From Mesorhizobium ventifaucium (GTDB lineage Bacteria > Pseudomonadota > Alphaproteobacteria > Rhizobiales > Rhizobiaceae), in the NCBI RefSeq assembly GCF_935822925.1, contig NZ_CAKXZS010000009.1, positions 20,963-84,962 of the forward strand: a stretch of 64,000 bases of DNA, in the 5' to 3' direction. The notes under the pieces were generated by a model. It saw only the letters and a program-made list of their open reading frames with translations, made no database searches and had not been told where the DNA came from. The translations under genes were made by a program, and so were the position numbers. Every line of letters begins with the position of its first letter. Positions within the stretch are counted from its first letter, which is position 1. Positions 29,915-39,505 of the stretch are shown here, piece by piece.

Positions 29915-31447
29915 TTGAGACTGATCCCCTCAGCCTCCGAGGAGGCACTGTCCAGTGAACACCTGACCAGAGATCTCGGGAGACGCACGGCATCCGGCGG
30001 GGTCATAGCCATTGGCACGCAGGTTTTGGTCCTCCTCATGCAACTCGGCTACATGGCGATGATGGCGCGCCTGCTTCAGCCCGAGGACTTCGGGCTTGTG
30101 GCCATGGCGGCGTCAGTCACCGCGTTTGTCGGAGTCTTCGCCGACATGGGTCTGTCGATGGCGACCATCCAGCGAAAAGAGCTTGATCATGACACCGTGA
30201 GCGCGCTTTTTTTCCTCAATCTCGCCGCCGGTTTCGTTCTCATGCTGGTGACGTGGCTGATGGCGCCGCTCGCTGCATGGACCTTCAATGATCGTCGCCT
30301 TTTGGACCTCGTCCTGGTTCTGGCACTCGCCATCCCGATCACCGCAGCCGGTGCGCAGCACAAGGCGCTGTTGACTCGCAATATGCAATGGCCGTCGCTG
30401 CATGGCGTGAGCCTTGGCAGTCTCTTGTGCGGATTTGCCGTTGGTATTGCAATGGCATGGGTCTGGGACTTCGGTTACTGGTCGCTTGCCGCCGCGACGC
30501 TCACAACGGCTTCTGTTGGCACGGTTGGCCAGTGGATGCTGTCGCCCTGGCGTCCGAGCCGCGTCGGCAATTGGAAGGGCAGCCGGTCGGCCATAAATTT
30601 CGGCGTTAATTTAAGTGCTTTCAATGCTATCAATTATTTTCACCGCCAAGCCGACAATATTCTGATCGGTTATTACCTAGGAAGCGCTCAGCTAGGCTTT
30701 TATACGCGCGCCTACTCGATTTTCACGCTGCCTATTTCACTTGTAAACGGTCCCCTTGCAACGGCCTTCATACCGGCTCTGTCGCGACTACAAACCGAGT
30801 CCAGCCAATGGAGAAAAGCCTTTCTTGATATGCTGGCGCTTGTCACAATCATTGGTTCGGCCATTGCCGCATCGTTGTTTGTACTTGCCGCGCCACTGGT
30901 CACGTTGTTGCTTGGTCCTTCGTGGGCCGCTTCCGCTAAAATTTTGAATTACCTCTCTTTGTCGATATTCGTCTCAACCCCCCTTTCGGCTATGGGCTGG
31001 ATTTATATTTCGCTAGAGCAAACGAATCGGATGTTTGCTTGGTCAATATTTGCGACAGCGATGATTTTGGCCGCGTTTGCCATTGGGTTGTCCGACGGCG
31101 CTTCGGGTGTTGCCCTTGCATATTCCGTCGTCATCTACGTCCTGGCGCTGCCATCGTTTTGGTACGCATCAAGAAAGGCTCCCGTATCCATGGGAGATAT
31201 CTCGAAGACGGTATTTCCTATTGTGGGAGCCGGAATTGTATCTACAACCGTACTTTGGTTGCCACCATACTGGAGCAGTTCGAGAGTTTCTGAATCGCCT
31301 GTTGACGCGATTGGCTTTGTGTTGGTGAAGTTCCCAATGGTTGCTGGGCTCTATTGCGTGCTGGTTGGCTTAGCTTGCGTCATCAGCCCCCGCAATAGGG
31401 GCCTTGTCTTGCGCGTTATCCCGTTCCTTTCAAGAAATAGAGGCTAA
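29915..31447 (+). CDS. Wzx-type lipopolysaccharide/exopolysaccharide flippase
   Basis: 510 residues, about 12-14 hydrophobic helices; polysaccharide-transport fold of the WzxC/ExoT type with YMAMMARLLQPEDFGLVAMA and FGVNLSAFNAINYFHRQADNILIGYYLGSAQLGFYTRAYSI-like region near residues 225-270. Flips lipid-linked repeat units across the inner membrane. Start TTG 29915 is the only sensible one; ribosome site weak (AAAGAG). Confidence 0.88.
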   Translation: MRLIPSASEEALSSEHLTRDLGRRTASGGVIAIGTQVLVLLMQLGYMAMMARLLQPEDFGLVAMAASVTAFVGVFADMGLSMATIQRKELDHDTVSALFFLNLAAGFVLMLVTWLMAPLAAWTFNDRRLLDLVLVLALAIPITAAGAQHKALLTRNMQWPSLHGVSLGSLLCGFAVGIAMAWVWDFGYWSLAAATLTTASVGTVGQWMLSPWRPSRVGNWKGSRSAINFGVNLSAFNAINYFHRQADNILIGYYLGSAQLGFYTRAYSIFTLPISLVNGPLATAFIPALSRLQTESSQWRKAFLDMLALVTIIGSAIAASLFVLAAPLVTLLLGPSWAASAKILNYLSLSIFVSTPLSAMGWIYISLEQTNRMFAWSIFATAMILAAFAIGLSDGASGVALAYSVVIYVLALPSFWYASRKAPVSMGDISKTVFPIVGAGIVSTTVLWLPPYWSSSRVSESPVDAIGFVLVKFPMVAGLYCVLVGLACVISPRNRGLVLRVIPFLSRNRG

Positions 31448-31451
31448 AGAG

Positions 31452-32207
31452 ATGGTAGATGAAGCGGTAAAGCAATTCTATGACGAATTTCTGTCCAAAC
31501 GGATGGTCAACTATAGAATCCGCGGACCAAACGCTAGACTCAGGGCAGCAATTGAACTCGTGAAGCCACTCGTGAAGAGCAGGACTGCGATCGCAGACAT
31601 TGGATGCGGAATTGGGATTGTCTCTGAGGCAATGGCAAAGCAATGCCAAGAGTGCCACGTCTATGGTATCGACATCTCTGCGGCGAATATCGAATACGCT
31701 CGCCGGACTTGCTCCGAACCAAATCTGACGTTTATTTCCGCGAGCGTGACAGATCAATTTGAGAAACTGGAACAAGTTGCGAAAAAGCCGTTCGAACTCA
31801 TCACTTTGATCGATGTTATCGAGCACGTGCCCGAGGGCGATAGAACGAAGCTGTTTTCTGACTTAGCCAGCATTTCGGGCCAATCCTGTTGTCTGGCAAT
31901 TACCTACCCCTCGCCCGAATTTCTCGACTTCTTGCGCATAAACCAGCCTGAAGAGATCCAAATCATAGATAACTCTATCCCTCTATCGGTGCTCATCGAC
32001 GAAGTGGAAGCTGGTGGTTGGCGGGTGTATTCAACGAAACACGTCTTGGGTAACCAATACATCCACGCGGTCTTTGTGCGGGAAGTGAGCCTCGACTTTC
32101 GTTCAGTCCCCCCTTCCTTGCTCCGCAAGATAACTACGAAAGTCGATGGATATTTGTTTAAGCCTCACCGAAAAATCAAATATGGCGTCAGACCGTTTAA
32201 AGGCTGA
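31452..32207 (+). CDS. Class I SAM-dependent methyltransferase
   Basis: 251 residues. SAM motif IADIGCGIGIVSEAMA, VYGIDISAANIEYA, and ELITLIDVIEHVPEGDR after the central strand are clear. ATG 31452 follows AAAGAG and begins 4 bases after the flippase stop. AT-richer than average. Probably methylates a sugar or lipid-linked intermediate. Confidence 0.8.
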   Translation: MVDEAVKQFYDEFLSKRMVNYRIRGPNARLRAAIELVKPLVKSRTAIADIGCGIGIVSEAMAKQCQECHVYGIDISAANIEYARRTCSEPNLTFISASVTDQFEKLEQVAKKPFELITLIDVIEHVPEGDRTKLFSDLASISGQSCCLAITYPSPEFLDFLRINQPEEIQIIDNSIPLSVLIDEVEAGGWRVYSTKHVLGNQYIHAVFVREVSLDFRSVPPSLLRKITTKVDGYLFKPHRKIKYGVRPFKG

Positions 32208-32212
32208 CTAGA

Positions 32213-33385
32213 ATGATCGCGGTCGTTTCGCAATTCTTCAATATCCCTTCTGAGACGTTTATCCGAGATCATATTCGCTACCTTGCACCCGGCAATACTG
32301 TACTCATCTGCCAGAAGTCTGACGGTTCCGATCAGTTCAGTTGTCCGGTTCTTTCGGGGATTCCGGGGCCGTCACGGTTTAGCTGGCTACCTAGCCCCAT
32401 CGCCAATCGGGCGTACCTATTTTGGCTTGCCTATGTCCGTGAAGGAATCTGTAGGAGCGACGAGGACAGAGTTGTCGAATTTTTCAAGGCCCACAACGTG
32501 GACGCCGTCCTCGTCGAATATCTTACTAAGGGTGCACTGTTTGCTCGCGCTTGTCGCCGCGCCGGCGTGCGATTATACGCCCACGCCCATGGGGCGGATT
32601 CCACCGTGATGCCGAGGAAGCATTTGTGGCGACGTCGCTATCGGCGTCTCTTCGCCAGCGCTGACGGCATCATCACGCCATCACGTTTCATCGCCGACCG
32701 TCTGGTTGAAATCGGCTGTGCGAGCGAAAAACTGCACGTCAGCCCATGCGGAATTTTACCCGAGCGCTTTACTCCATCGAACCGCGAAAGCGCTCGGCTC
32801 CTTGTCGTTGGGCGGTTCGTTGAAAAGAAATCACCGCACCTCACTGTCGAGGCGTTCGCCCGGATCGCTTCAAGGTTTCCTGAGGCACGACTCGATCTAG
32901 TTGGCGACGGCCCGTTGATGGTGCGATCCAAGGCATTGGTGGAGCAGAAGAACCTATCGGATCGTGTCATTTTTCACGGCTATCGAAGCACGGAATTTGT
33001 CCAGGGCATGATGCAGAAGGCCGCAATCTTCGTGCAGCATTCAGTGACGGCCCGCGATGGAGATATGGAAGGCCTGCCGGTATCGATCCTGGAGGCAATG
33101 GCGAGCGCGCTTCCCGTTGTGGCGACGCGTCACAGCGGCATTCCAGAGGCGGTTGTCGATGGCGAGACCGGCATACTTGTAGAAGAGCACGATATCGAAA
33201 GCACGGCAGAGGCGCTTGCTAGTCTCCTGGCCGATCCGCAGCGTGCCGCCAAGATGGGGGATGCCGGCCGGCAGCGTGTATTGGACCATTTCACGCTACG
33301 GCACACACGTGATCGCCTTCGACATGCCATGATGCTGCCGGCCATGACGGAACCTCTCGACGTCGCAGAGCGCCAAGTTCAATGA
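32213..33385 (+). CDS. Glycosyltransferase family 4
   Basis: 390 residues, GT-B fold. N-terminal VSQFFNIPSETFIRDHI, middle AHAHGADST, and C-terminal donor-binding LLVVGRFVEKKSPHLTVEAFA, LDLVGDGPLM, GLPVSILEAMASALPVVATRHSGIPE (EX7E motif). Cytoplasmic, adds a sugar to the growing repeat unit. Its stop overlaps the next start by 4 bases. Confidence 0.9.
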   Translation: MIAVVSQFFNIPSETFIRDHIRYLAPGNTVLICQKSDGSDQFSCPVLSGIPGPSRFSWLPSPIANRAYLFWLAYVREGICRSDEDRVVEFFKAHNVDAVLVEYLTKGALFARACRRAGVRLYAHAHGADSTVMPRKHLWRRRYRRLFASADGIITPSRFIADRLVEIGCASEKLHVSPCGILPERFTPSNRESARLLVVGRFVEKKSPHLTVEAFARIASRFPEARLDLVGDGPLMVRSKALVEQKNLSDRVIFHGYRSTEFVQGMMQKAAIFVQHSVTARDGDMEGLPVSILEAMASALPVVATRHSGIPEAVVDGETGILVEEHDIESTAEALASLLADPQRAAKMGDAGRQRVLDHFTLRHTRDRLRHAMMLPAMTEPLDVAERQVQ

Positions 33386-34134
33386 AGAATGCCGACCAGT
33401 GGAAGCCCACCAAGTTCGAACGGACCAGCAAGGGTGTTTGGCGCTCGAACCGCAAGGAGGTCCCTGCGCGGTCGCGGTTGATAGCCGATCGATTGGCGTC
33501 CGTCTATGCCGCTGCGATCGCTACTCATGCTAAGGGCCGTCTCGCCGATCTGGGCTGTGGGGCCGTTCCGCTTTACGGGGTCTACCGCGACCATGTCAGT
33601 GACGTGTTCTGCATCGATTGGCCGGGTAGCGCTCATGGCGCCGCCTACGTCGACCTGTTCGCGGACCTCAACGAGCCGCTGGCTTTGGAGCAGGAGAGCT
33701 TCGACACGGTGATTGCCAGCGATGTCATCGAACATCTGCACACGCCGCAGGCCCTGTTCGATAGCGCAGCCCGGGCATTGAGGCCTGGCGGCAAATTGAT
33801 AGTCGGCGTGCCGTTTCTTTACTGGCTGCACGAGGCCCCCCACGATTATCACCGCTATACGCGCTATGCATTGGAGCGCATGACGATGCAGGCAGGCCTG
33901 CGCACAGTCGAGCTTTCGTCCTATGGGGGCGTCACAGATGTTCTTTCTGATCTCGCCACGAAGGCGGTAGCCTCTCGTCCGCGGATTGCCAATTCGGTCT
34001 ATTGGCTAACCACGCTGATGCGCGCATTGCCACCTGTCAAGAAATTGGGGCTTGCGACGCGCGAGAGCATGCCGATGGGGTATCTTCTAGTAGCTGAAAA
34101 ACTGTCAGCCCAATCGACTTCGGGGAGAAGCTAA
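33382..34134 (+). CDS. Class I SAM-dependent methyltransferase
   Basis: 250 residues. SAM site GRLADLGCGAVPLYGVY, then DTVIASDVIEHLHTPQALFDSAARALRPGG-type block, HDYHRYTRYALERM. The ATG lies in an ATGA overlap with the GT4 stop. Fourth methyltransferase of the locus counting FkbM. Confidence 0.82.
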   Translation: MKNADQWKPTKFERTSKGVWRSNRKEVPARSRLIADRLASVYAAAIATHAKGRLADLGCGAVPLYGVYRDHVSDVFCIDWPGSAHGAAYVDLFADLNEPLALEQESFDTVIASDVIEHLHTPQALFDSAARALRPGGKLIVGVPFLYWLHEAPHDYHRYTRYALERMTMQAGLRTVELSSYGGVTDVLSDLATKAVASRPRIANSVYWLTTLMRALPPVKKLGLATRESMPMGYLLVAEKLSAQSTSGRS

Positions 34135-34311
34135 AAATGCAGGGCGGCCGAACACTGCGCTTCCAACCAGTGTCGTCATAGCTGTCTTGCCGCCTAGCTT
34201 TCCGTCGCGCTGTTCGACAATCTTTGCACAGTCCTGAACTGGCGCATCTTCTGTTCAGGCTTCGTCATCAGCGCTCGAGAACCCGAGACTGAATTCCAAC
34301 AGGAACCAGCC

Positions 34312-35388
34312 ATGCGACTTTTTCAAAACTCCGGGATTTCACGAAGCTATCGCACCAGACTCGCTGGTCTTGTGGCGGCGGTTCGTGGTTTTGACCGGCA
34401 GAAAGAAGTGTTTTTGAACGACCGCTACGCGGCGGCGCATATCCTGTTGCCAGTGCACGCCGGCAGCCCTGAAGCGTTCTTTACGAACGGAGACGACGAA
34501 TCGCTGCAGCGGGCATGGGCGCTCGAACACGGGCTTGGCGAAGATGCATCGCTGGCCGATATCCTTCTTACCCAGATTGAGCATCATAAGACGGACATCT
34601 TCTACAATCTTGATCCATTTCGTTACGACGCCTCTTTCCTGCGCCGACTGCCGGGACATGTGAAGCGAAAGATTGCTTGGCGCGCGGCACCTGGCAGGAT
34701 TGATTTTTCCGGCTATGACCTCGTCGTTTGCAATTTCCAGTCGATGCGAAAGCTTTGGGAACAGCAAGGCGCCAGGACGGCTCACTTCTTTCCCGCTCAC
34801 GATCCGGAGCTCGACACCGTGGCCGCGAATCGGAACAGGGACATCGATGTCCTTTTCTTCGGCGGCTACAGTCGCCATCACCAGCGCCGGAGGCAGATTT
34901 TGGAAGCTGTGGCGCGCCTTTCCAAGCGCCGCAACGTTGTTTTCCATCTGGATCTGTCACGCTACACGCCACTCGCCGAGACGCCGCTTGGCTGGTTCGG
35001 GCCCTTGAGAGCAGTGCGACGCCCGCGTGCGATCCGCAATGTGAGTGCGCCCCCTGTATTCGGTCGCGCTATGTATGCCGAACTCGGAAGGGCCAAGGTC
35101 GTGGTCAACGCCTCGATCGACATGGCGGGTCCGGACCGTGGCAACATGCGCTGTTTCGAGACGATGGGCGCGGGCGCTCTGCTTATATCCGATTCCGGCA
35201 ATTATCCCGCACCGATGCGCGATGGCGAAACCATGGTCGTCTACGAGCAACCGCAGGACGCATTGGATAAAATCGAACAGCAATTGGATAGCGGGAGCTG
35301 GGACAAAATCGGTTGGGCGGGAAACCGCGCGATTCGTGAAGAATACAGCAAGAAACGCCAATATGAGCGGTTTCTCGAACTGGCCTAG
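34312..35388 (+). CDS. CgeB-like glycosyltransferase
   Basis: 358 residues. The C-terminal half matches the glycosyl-transferase/CgeB pattern: DIDVLFFGGYSRHHQRRRQILEAV, AMYAELGRAKVVVNAS, NMRCFETMGAGALLISDS and the terminal HDR-like segment. Donor and acceptor unknown. Preceded by 177 non-coding bases in which I see no intact gene. Its 3' end abuts a broken muramidase start on the other strand, so the stop region is a recombination joint. Confidence 0.72.
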   Translation: MRLFQNSGISRSYRTRLAGLVAAVRGFDRQKEVFLNDRYAAAHILLPVHAGSPEAFFTNGDDESLQRAWALEHGLGEDASLADILLTQIEHHKTDIFYNLDPFRYDASFLRRLPGHVKRKIAWRAAPGRIDFSGYDLVVCNFQSMRKLWEQQGARTAHFFPAHDPELDTVAANRNRDIDVLFFGGYSRHHQRRRQILEAVARLSKRRNVVFHLDLSRYTPLAETPLGWFGPLRAVRRPRAIRNVSAPPVFGRAMYAELGRAKVVVNASIDMAGPDRGNMRCFETMGAGALLISDSGNYPAPMRDGETMVVYEQPQDALDKIEQQLDSGSWDKIGWAGNRAIREEYSKKRQYERFLELA

Positions 35389-35575
35389 CAGGTTGAGGAA
35401 AAACACATGCGGCTCGAACAGGATGATCGGCGGCCATGCGCGTCGAAGCAATGCGCGCTGGTCTCGACATCGAGAAAGGCGCGGATCTCCGTCCGCGCCG
35501 ACGCCGATCCTGCCTGATGCGCGGGATGTCGAGATCGGTGATGCGGTTCGCAGCGCCCTTGAACGTCATGTCCAT
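35389..35575 (-). pseudogene. Broken 5' end of an N-acetylmuramidase-type gene
   Basis: On the minus strand from ATG 35575 the frame reads MDMTFKGAANRITDLDIPRI, then the reading continues in a shifted frame as EIRAFLDVETS, then again shifted as ILFEPHVFFLNL. Together these resemble the start of an N-acetylmuramidase (DUF3380-like; expected VEExGxGF...GRPxxLFExHxFY). GGAAAGGA lies before the ATG. At least two indels, and the rest of the gene is replaced by the glycosyltransferase 3' end, so it is dead. Confidence 0.55.
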
Positions 35576-35801
35576 GGTCGTGTCCTTTCCGCCCTCGCGG
35601 GCAGGTTGCGGGATTCTGCCATTTGTGGCGGGCAGAATTTGCGGGAAAAGGTGCGAGCGAAGTTGCCTTGGGAGGTTGAGATGGCTCGTCGTTTATTGTC
35701 GTCCGTCTACGACGCGCATTAGCTGGCCGGCGCCGGCCCATTGTCTCGGCTGAAAGAGACATGGTATCGATGTTGCTGTCTCAAAAGGTGCGGTCATCGT
35801 C
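35576..35801. other. Intergenic region before the O-antigen-ligase-like gene
   Basis: About 226 bases, upstream region of the broken muramidase on one side and of the polymerase/ligase gene on the other. No further gene or terminator is recognised. Confidence 0.4.
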
Positions 35802-37028
35802 ATGAATGTCAGCAAACCCATTCCGATCTATAAGGATTTGTGGGCCTGGAGCTTTGCCCTGGCGATTGCCGGCTATCCTTTGGTCGGGCTCCTTTCATCT
35901 GTGACCGCAAGAGCAGATGATAAACTTTCGATCGCTTTTCGCATTCTGGTGGTTTGCCTCTGTGGGCTGTCGTTTTTGTTTTCAGACCGGCAAAAAGCCT
36001 GGCGGTTCGGAGACGTATGGCTATTGTCTTTTGCTGGACTTTACCTGCTGAATCTTGGCATTGACTACGAGACCAGAGGGGCATCGGACACCCTTGTATT
36101 TGCCATGATCACTTCGATCGTGCCTGCGGCCTTTTTAGCCCTGTCAACGAACAGATGGTCGGAGATCAACGTGGCATGGGCGCTTTTTGCTGTTGGGGCG
36201 TTAAGCGTGGTGGGTATTGTTTGGCTCCAACATAGTGGCTCCAGCGCTGTGCTGCTCGATAATTCGGACCGTGTTCATTTCGAACGGTTGAACCCTATTT
36301 CCATAGGGCACGCCGGCCTGACTACACTTATCGCCTCATACACTTTGATAAGAGTCTATCAAAGAAAAATCCTGAAATTCGCAATTTTTGCTGTAGCCGT
36401 CGCCTCGGCAGTCGTTATGTCTCTGGCTGCTGCTCGCGGTCCAGCTGTCGCCCTGGCATGTTGCATCATTTTGTTTCCTATGCTCCGTCCCAGATTCATG
36501 ACTATGGTCATGTGTTGGTTGTTTCTCGCCGGCGCTGTATTGGTGTTGGCGACCACGGATATGACGCCGTTGCTCGACATGGTCCATCCAACGGGGACTG
36601 AGAGAACCAATTCAACGATAGGACGTCTGAAAGCGATTGCGTTGTCATGGGAACTGTTTCAGCAGAACCCGTTGTTTGGCTACGGGCCGTACCTGCCTCT
36701 GTTCGGATATCCCCACAACATGTTCATGGAGATCCTTCAAGCCATGGGGCTTCTCGGGATGGCGATATTTGTCCCGGTTTTAGTGAAGATAGCAATGGCG
36801 GTAAAGTTCTTGGCCGACAGGCGCTTGGTGCTGCTGCCGCTTTTGACCACGCAAGCCATCGTCGGAGCGCAATTTTCCGGGTCGCTCTGGGGCGCAGCAT
36901 CCCTTTGGATTGTCGTTACGGTCTTGATTTTCCGCGTCAATGCCATGAGGTCATTTGACTTGCGGGCACGTGGACGCGTGATGTGGCGCTCTTATGCCCA
37001 GTTTGGGGCGCCCAGCGGGGCTAGATGA
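35802..37028 (+). CDS. O-antigen ligase/polymerase (Wzy)-like membrane protein
   Basis: 408 residues with about ten or more hydrophobic helices. The PF04932-type features are a periplasmic loop containing RLNPISIGHAGL, the AAARGPAVAL stretch and GYGPYLPLFGYPHNMFMEILQAMGLLG with the conserved histidine. It polymerises repeat units or ligates chains on the periplasmic side. Moderately AT-rich. ATG 35802; ribosome site weak. Confidence 0.82.
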   Translation: MNVSKPIPIYKDLWAWSFALAIAGYPLVGLLSSVTARADDKLSIAFRILVVCLCGLSFLFSDRQKAWRFGDVWLLSFAGLYLLNLGIDYETRGASDTLVFAMITSIVPAAFLALSTNRWSEINVAWALFAVGALSVVGIVWLQHSGSSAVLLDNSDRVHFERLNPISIGHAGLTTLIASYTLIRVYQRKILKFAIFAVAVASAVVMSLAAARGPAVALACCIILFPMLRPRFMTMVMCWLFLAGAVLVLATTDMTPLLDMVHPTGTERTNSTIGRLKAIALSWELFQQNPLFGYGPYLPLFGYPHNMFMEILQAMGLLGMAIFVPVLVKIAMAVKFLADRRLVLLPLLTTQAIVGAQFSGSLWGAASLWIVVTVLIFRVNAMRSFDLRARGRVMWRSYAQFGAPSGAR

Positions 37029-37104
37029 CTGGACATATTGCCGCCTTAGGGAAATGCGTCGGACAGCAACGACCCGCGATGCCTGCAAAATCGTTCGTCC
37101 GCGG

Positions 37105-37932
37105 CTAGGGAGTTCTGTCGAGTTCGCTCAGGAATTTCAGGGTAGCTTGCCACCACTCCGCTTTTTCGTCCCATTTCTCTGGCCCGTAGCTTGGACCACC
37201 ACGCATCGTACCCCATATCACGATGCCGTCTGCCAGCTTCCTGCAGGTGTCCAGTTCGGCATACCAGAAGTCGCCCGGCAGAAAGGGACGCGTCGTGTTC
37301 CTCCCAGATAAACTCTTATGAAACTGCGGCCACAGAAAGCAGTAGACCGGCTTTCCTTGCGAGATTCTTCGTGCTTCCCTGATGTTAGCTTGCGCATAGG
37401 CCAACCAACCGACCTTGTCGTCGTAAAATGTATATAGGGAGGGGAAGAGGGCATCGACATGAGGAATAAGGGAGGAAGCGATGTTGGTGTTTTGCTGCTT
37501 CCAGTCGTTCAGGCCAACTGTGCCGTGAACACCGATTGCTCTCCAATAATCCCTGACCGGCAACACGCTATAGAGGCCGAGCTTAACGCTGGGGTCTGCC
37601 TTCCTGAAGGCGCTAAGCGTCTTCTGGTATTTCGCCAAGGACGAAGCTTGATCCGGGCCTGTCAAGGGCCATGCCTCAATGTCGACATTGAGGTATTCGT
37701 TGCTCCTCGGCAGTGCCAGCGCTTGCTGCACTTGGCCGGCGTCGGGAACACCTGATCCCAGAACATGAGGGTCCGCGATCGTAAGATGCTCGAAACCGAA
37801 TGAGCGGAAGTCGGGAGGGCCGTCAGTGAACGACAGAGCCTCGAAGAGCTTGAATGGTGCGTGCGTCTGCGCCATCGCGGGCCATGGGCTGGCTAGAAGG
37901 CATACGATGCAGAATACTGTCTTGAAAAACAT
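37105..37932 (-). CDS. Secreted glycoside-hydrolase-like protein
   Basis: About 275 residues with signal peptide MFFKTVFCIVCLLASPWPAMA. The mature part looks like a TIM-barrel glycosidase: YLNVDIEAWPL near one strand end (acidic pair), KLGLYSVLPVRDYW, VDALFPSLYTFYDD and GKPVYCFLWPQFH. It may trim the polysaccharide made by the neighbouring locus; that is inference. ATG 37932 preferred because it directly precedes the signal peptide; a TTG at 37956 is also in frame. Convergent with the Wzy-like gene. Confidence 0.6.
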   Translation of the reverse strand: MFFKTVFCIVCLLASPWPAMAQTHAPFKLFEALSFTDGPPDFRSFGFEHLTIADPHVLGSGVPDAGQVQQALALPRSNEYLNVDIEAWPLTGPDQASSLAKYQKTLSAFRKADPSVKLGLYSVLPVRDYWRAIGVHGTVGLNDWKQQNTNIASSLIPHVDALFPSLYTFYDDKVGWLAYAQANIREARRISQGKPVYCFLWPQFHKSLSGRNTTRPFLPGDFWYAELDTCRKLADGIVIWGTMRGGPSYGPEKWDEKAEWWQATLKFLSELDRTP

Positions 37933-38312
37933 GATGCTCGGTATCCGTGGTCGCAACGGGTGAGTTTTGCGCGGACGAACTTCGCGCGGTTTGAATTTTC
38001 GTGGCCAGAACTTGACGAGTTTTAAAACGGTAGCTTAGCTGGACGTCTCGAACAACCTCCTGACTGAAGCGTGATAGACGCGCTGCTGTAAGGTGATAGA
38101 GGCGAGGCCCGGCTGGAGCACCGACGCGCAGTCCTCGGTGACCTACGCCGTTAACCTCGGAGCCCTGAACGACAGTGGGCCGGACGACTGGTGGTTCCCA
38201 TGCTACCCGACGCAATCCTGAGCGACCGGACTGGTCTTTCAGTGGCCGCGAGCAGATTGCCGTCCATTTATGTGACAGCGCCGCAGGTCTTTCTGCAGCC
38301 GCAGACTGCCCT
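37933..38312. other. Intergenic region, possible short ORF
   Basis: About 380 bases. A 42-codon plus-strand frame (GTG 38093 to TGA 38221) ends PDDWWFPCYPTQS and has protein-like composition, but no convincing ribosome site or homology is visible; it could be the tail of a lost gene. No other gene seen. Confidence 0.3.
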
Positions 38313-39395
38313 CTATTCCCTCAGACTTCGCGCCACCAGCCGCGCCACGCTCGGTCCGACCAGCAGCACGACAAGGAAGCGTGCCGATTGCAGTGCCATG
38401 ACGAAGGAGATGTCGACGTGCTGTGCGGCGGCGGCGATGATGGCGACGCTGTCCATGCCGCCGGGGCTGGTCGCCAAATAGGCGGTCAGCGGATCGATGC
38501 CGAGCACATGGCTGATCATGAAGCCGAGGCCGCCGCAGAAGGCGATGAGGATGATGATCGAGCCGACGATCTGCGGCAGCGCACGCGTCGCGTGCCGCAG
38601 AATCGTCCTGGTGAAATTCAGGCCGATTGTCCAGCCGATCATCGTATAGCCGAGGGCGAGCAGCCAGGGCGGCAACTGCATCGTCACGCCTATTCCGAGA
38701 TGCACCGCAGTGCCGAAAATGAAGGTGCCGAGGAAAAAGGGTGACGGCAGCCTGAACAGCTTGCCGATGAGACTGCCAACGAGCGCCACGCCAAGTGTTG
38801 CGGCAAAGGCAATTGGATCGATCGGCGGGAACCAGATGATGGCCGGGATCTCGATGCCTGATGTGTCGACCCTTGCGACAAGTGCGGCAGTCATCGAGAC
38901 AAGGATGACGCGCAGATATTGCATGAAGGCGACGAGGCGCTGGTCGGCGCCGAAGGCGCCGGCCATCAGCACCATGGGGGTGGCCGCGCCCGGCGATGAG
39001 CCCCAGACCGCGGTGGTGCCGGGCAGGATACGCCAGCGGCTGATCAGCCAGCCGAGCAGACTGGACGCCGCAACGGTGGCCACCACGGCGCCGAGGAACA
39101 GCGGCCATTCCTTGTAGAAGAGCGGAAAGATGTCGGCGGAGATCGAAGCGGCGACAAGGCAGCCGACGATCGCCTGGGCGGCGCCGAACAAAGGGCGCGG
39201 CACACGCACCGTGGCGCCGTTGGTGCCGGCCAGGATCGCCGCCAGCATCGGTCCGATCAGTAGCGCTGCCGGCAAGGCACCGAATTCCAGCGCGCCGGCA
39301 AACAGGATCGAGAAGATCAGCAGGGCCAGCCACTGCCAGGCTTTGGGCATCCGCGCCAGGTGCTCGATGGCCGGCGGGTTCGGGGAAGAATCCAT
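38313..39395 (-). CDS. AbrB-family membrane protein (PF05145 duplication)
   Basis: 360 residues, about ten hydrophobic helices arranged as two related halves; each carries a GS/GP-rich signature (LPAALLIGPMLAAILAG; VWGSSPGAATPMVLMA; SPGGMDSVAIIAAA). Databases call these AbrB-family or putative ammonia monooxygenase, but they are integral membrane proteins of unknown function, possibly transporters. Single gene, minus strand. Confidence 0.78.
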   Translation of the reverse strand: MDSSPNPPAIEHLARMPKAWQWLALLIFSILFAGALEFGALPAALLIGPMLAAILAGTNGATVRVPRPLFGAAQAIVGCLVAASISADIFPLFYKEWPLFLGAVVATVAASSLLGWLISRWRILPGTTAVWGSSPGAATPMVLMAGAFGADQRLVAFMQYLRVILVSMTAALVARVDTSGIEIPAIIWFPPIDPIAFAATLGVALVGSLIGKLFRLPSPFFLGTFIFGTAVHLGIGVTMQLPPWLLALGYTMIGWTIGLNFTRTILRHATRALPQIVGSIIILIAFCGGLGFMISHVLGIDPLTAYLATSPGGMDSVAIIAAAAQHVDISFVMALQSARFLVVLLVGPSVARLVARSLRE

Positions 39396-39505
39396 AGACG
39401 GGCTCTTAGACGGGTCGCGGAAAAATGCGAACCCTTTTGCAGGATTTTAGCAGGGGGAAAATCGGCTTGGGCGGTAAAGGCACCAACCATCCGTAGCGAT
39501 CCTTC

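Noticed and set aside
38313..39395. AbrB transcription factor or ammonia monooxygenase
   Set aside because: The protein is a polytopic membrane protein; these database names do not describe its function.
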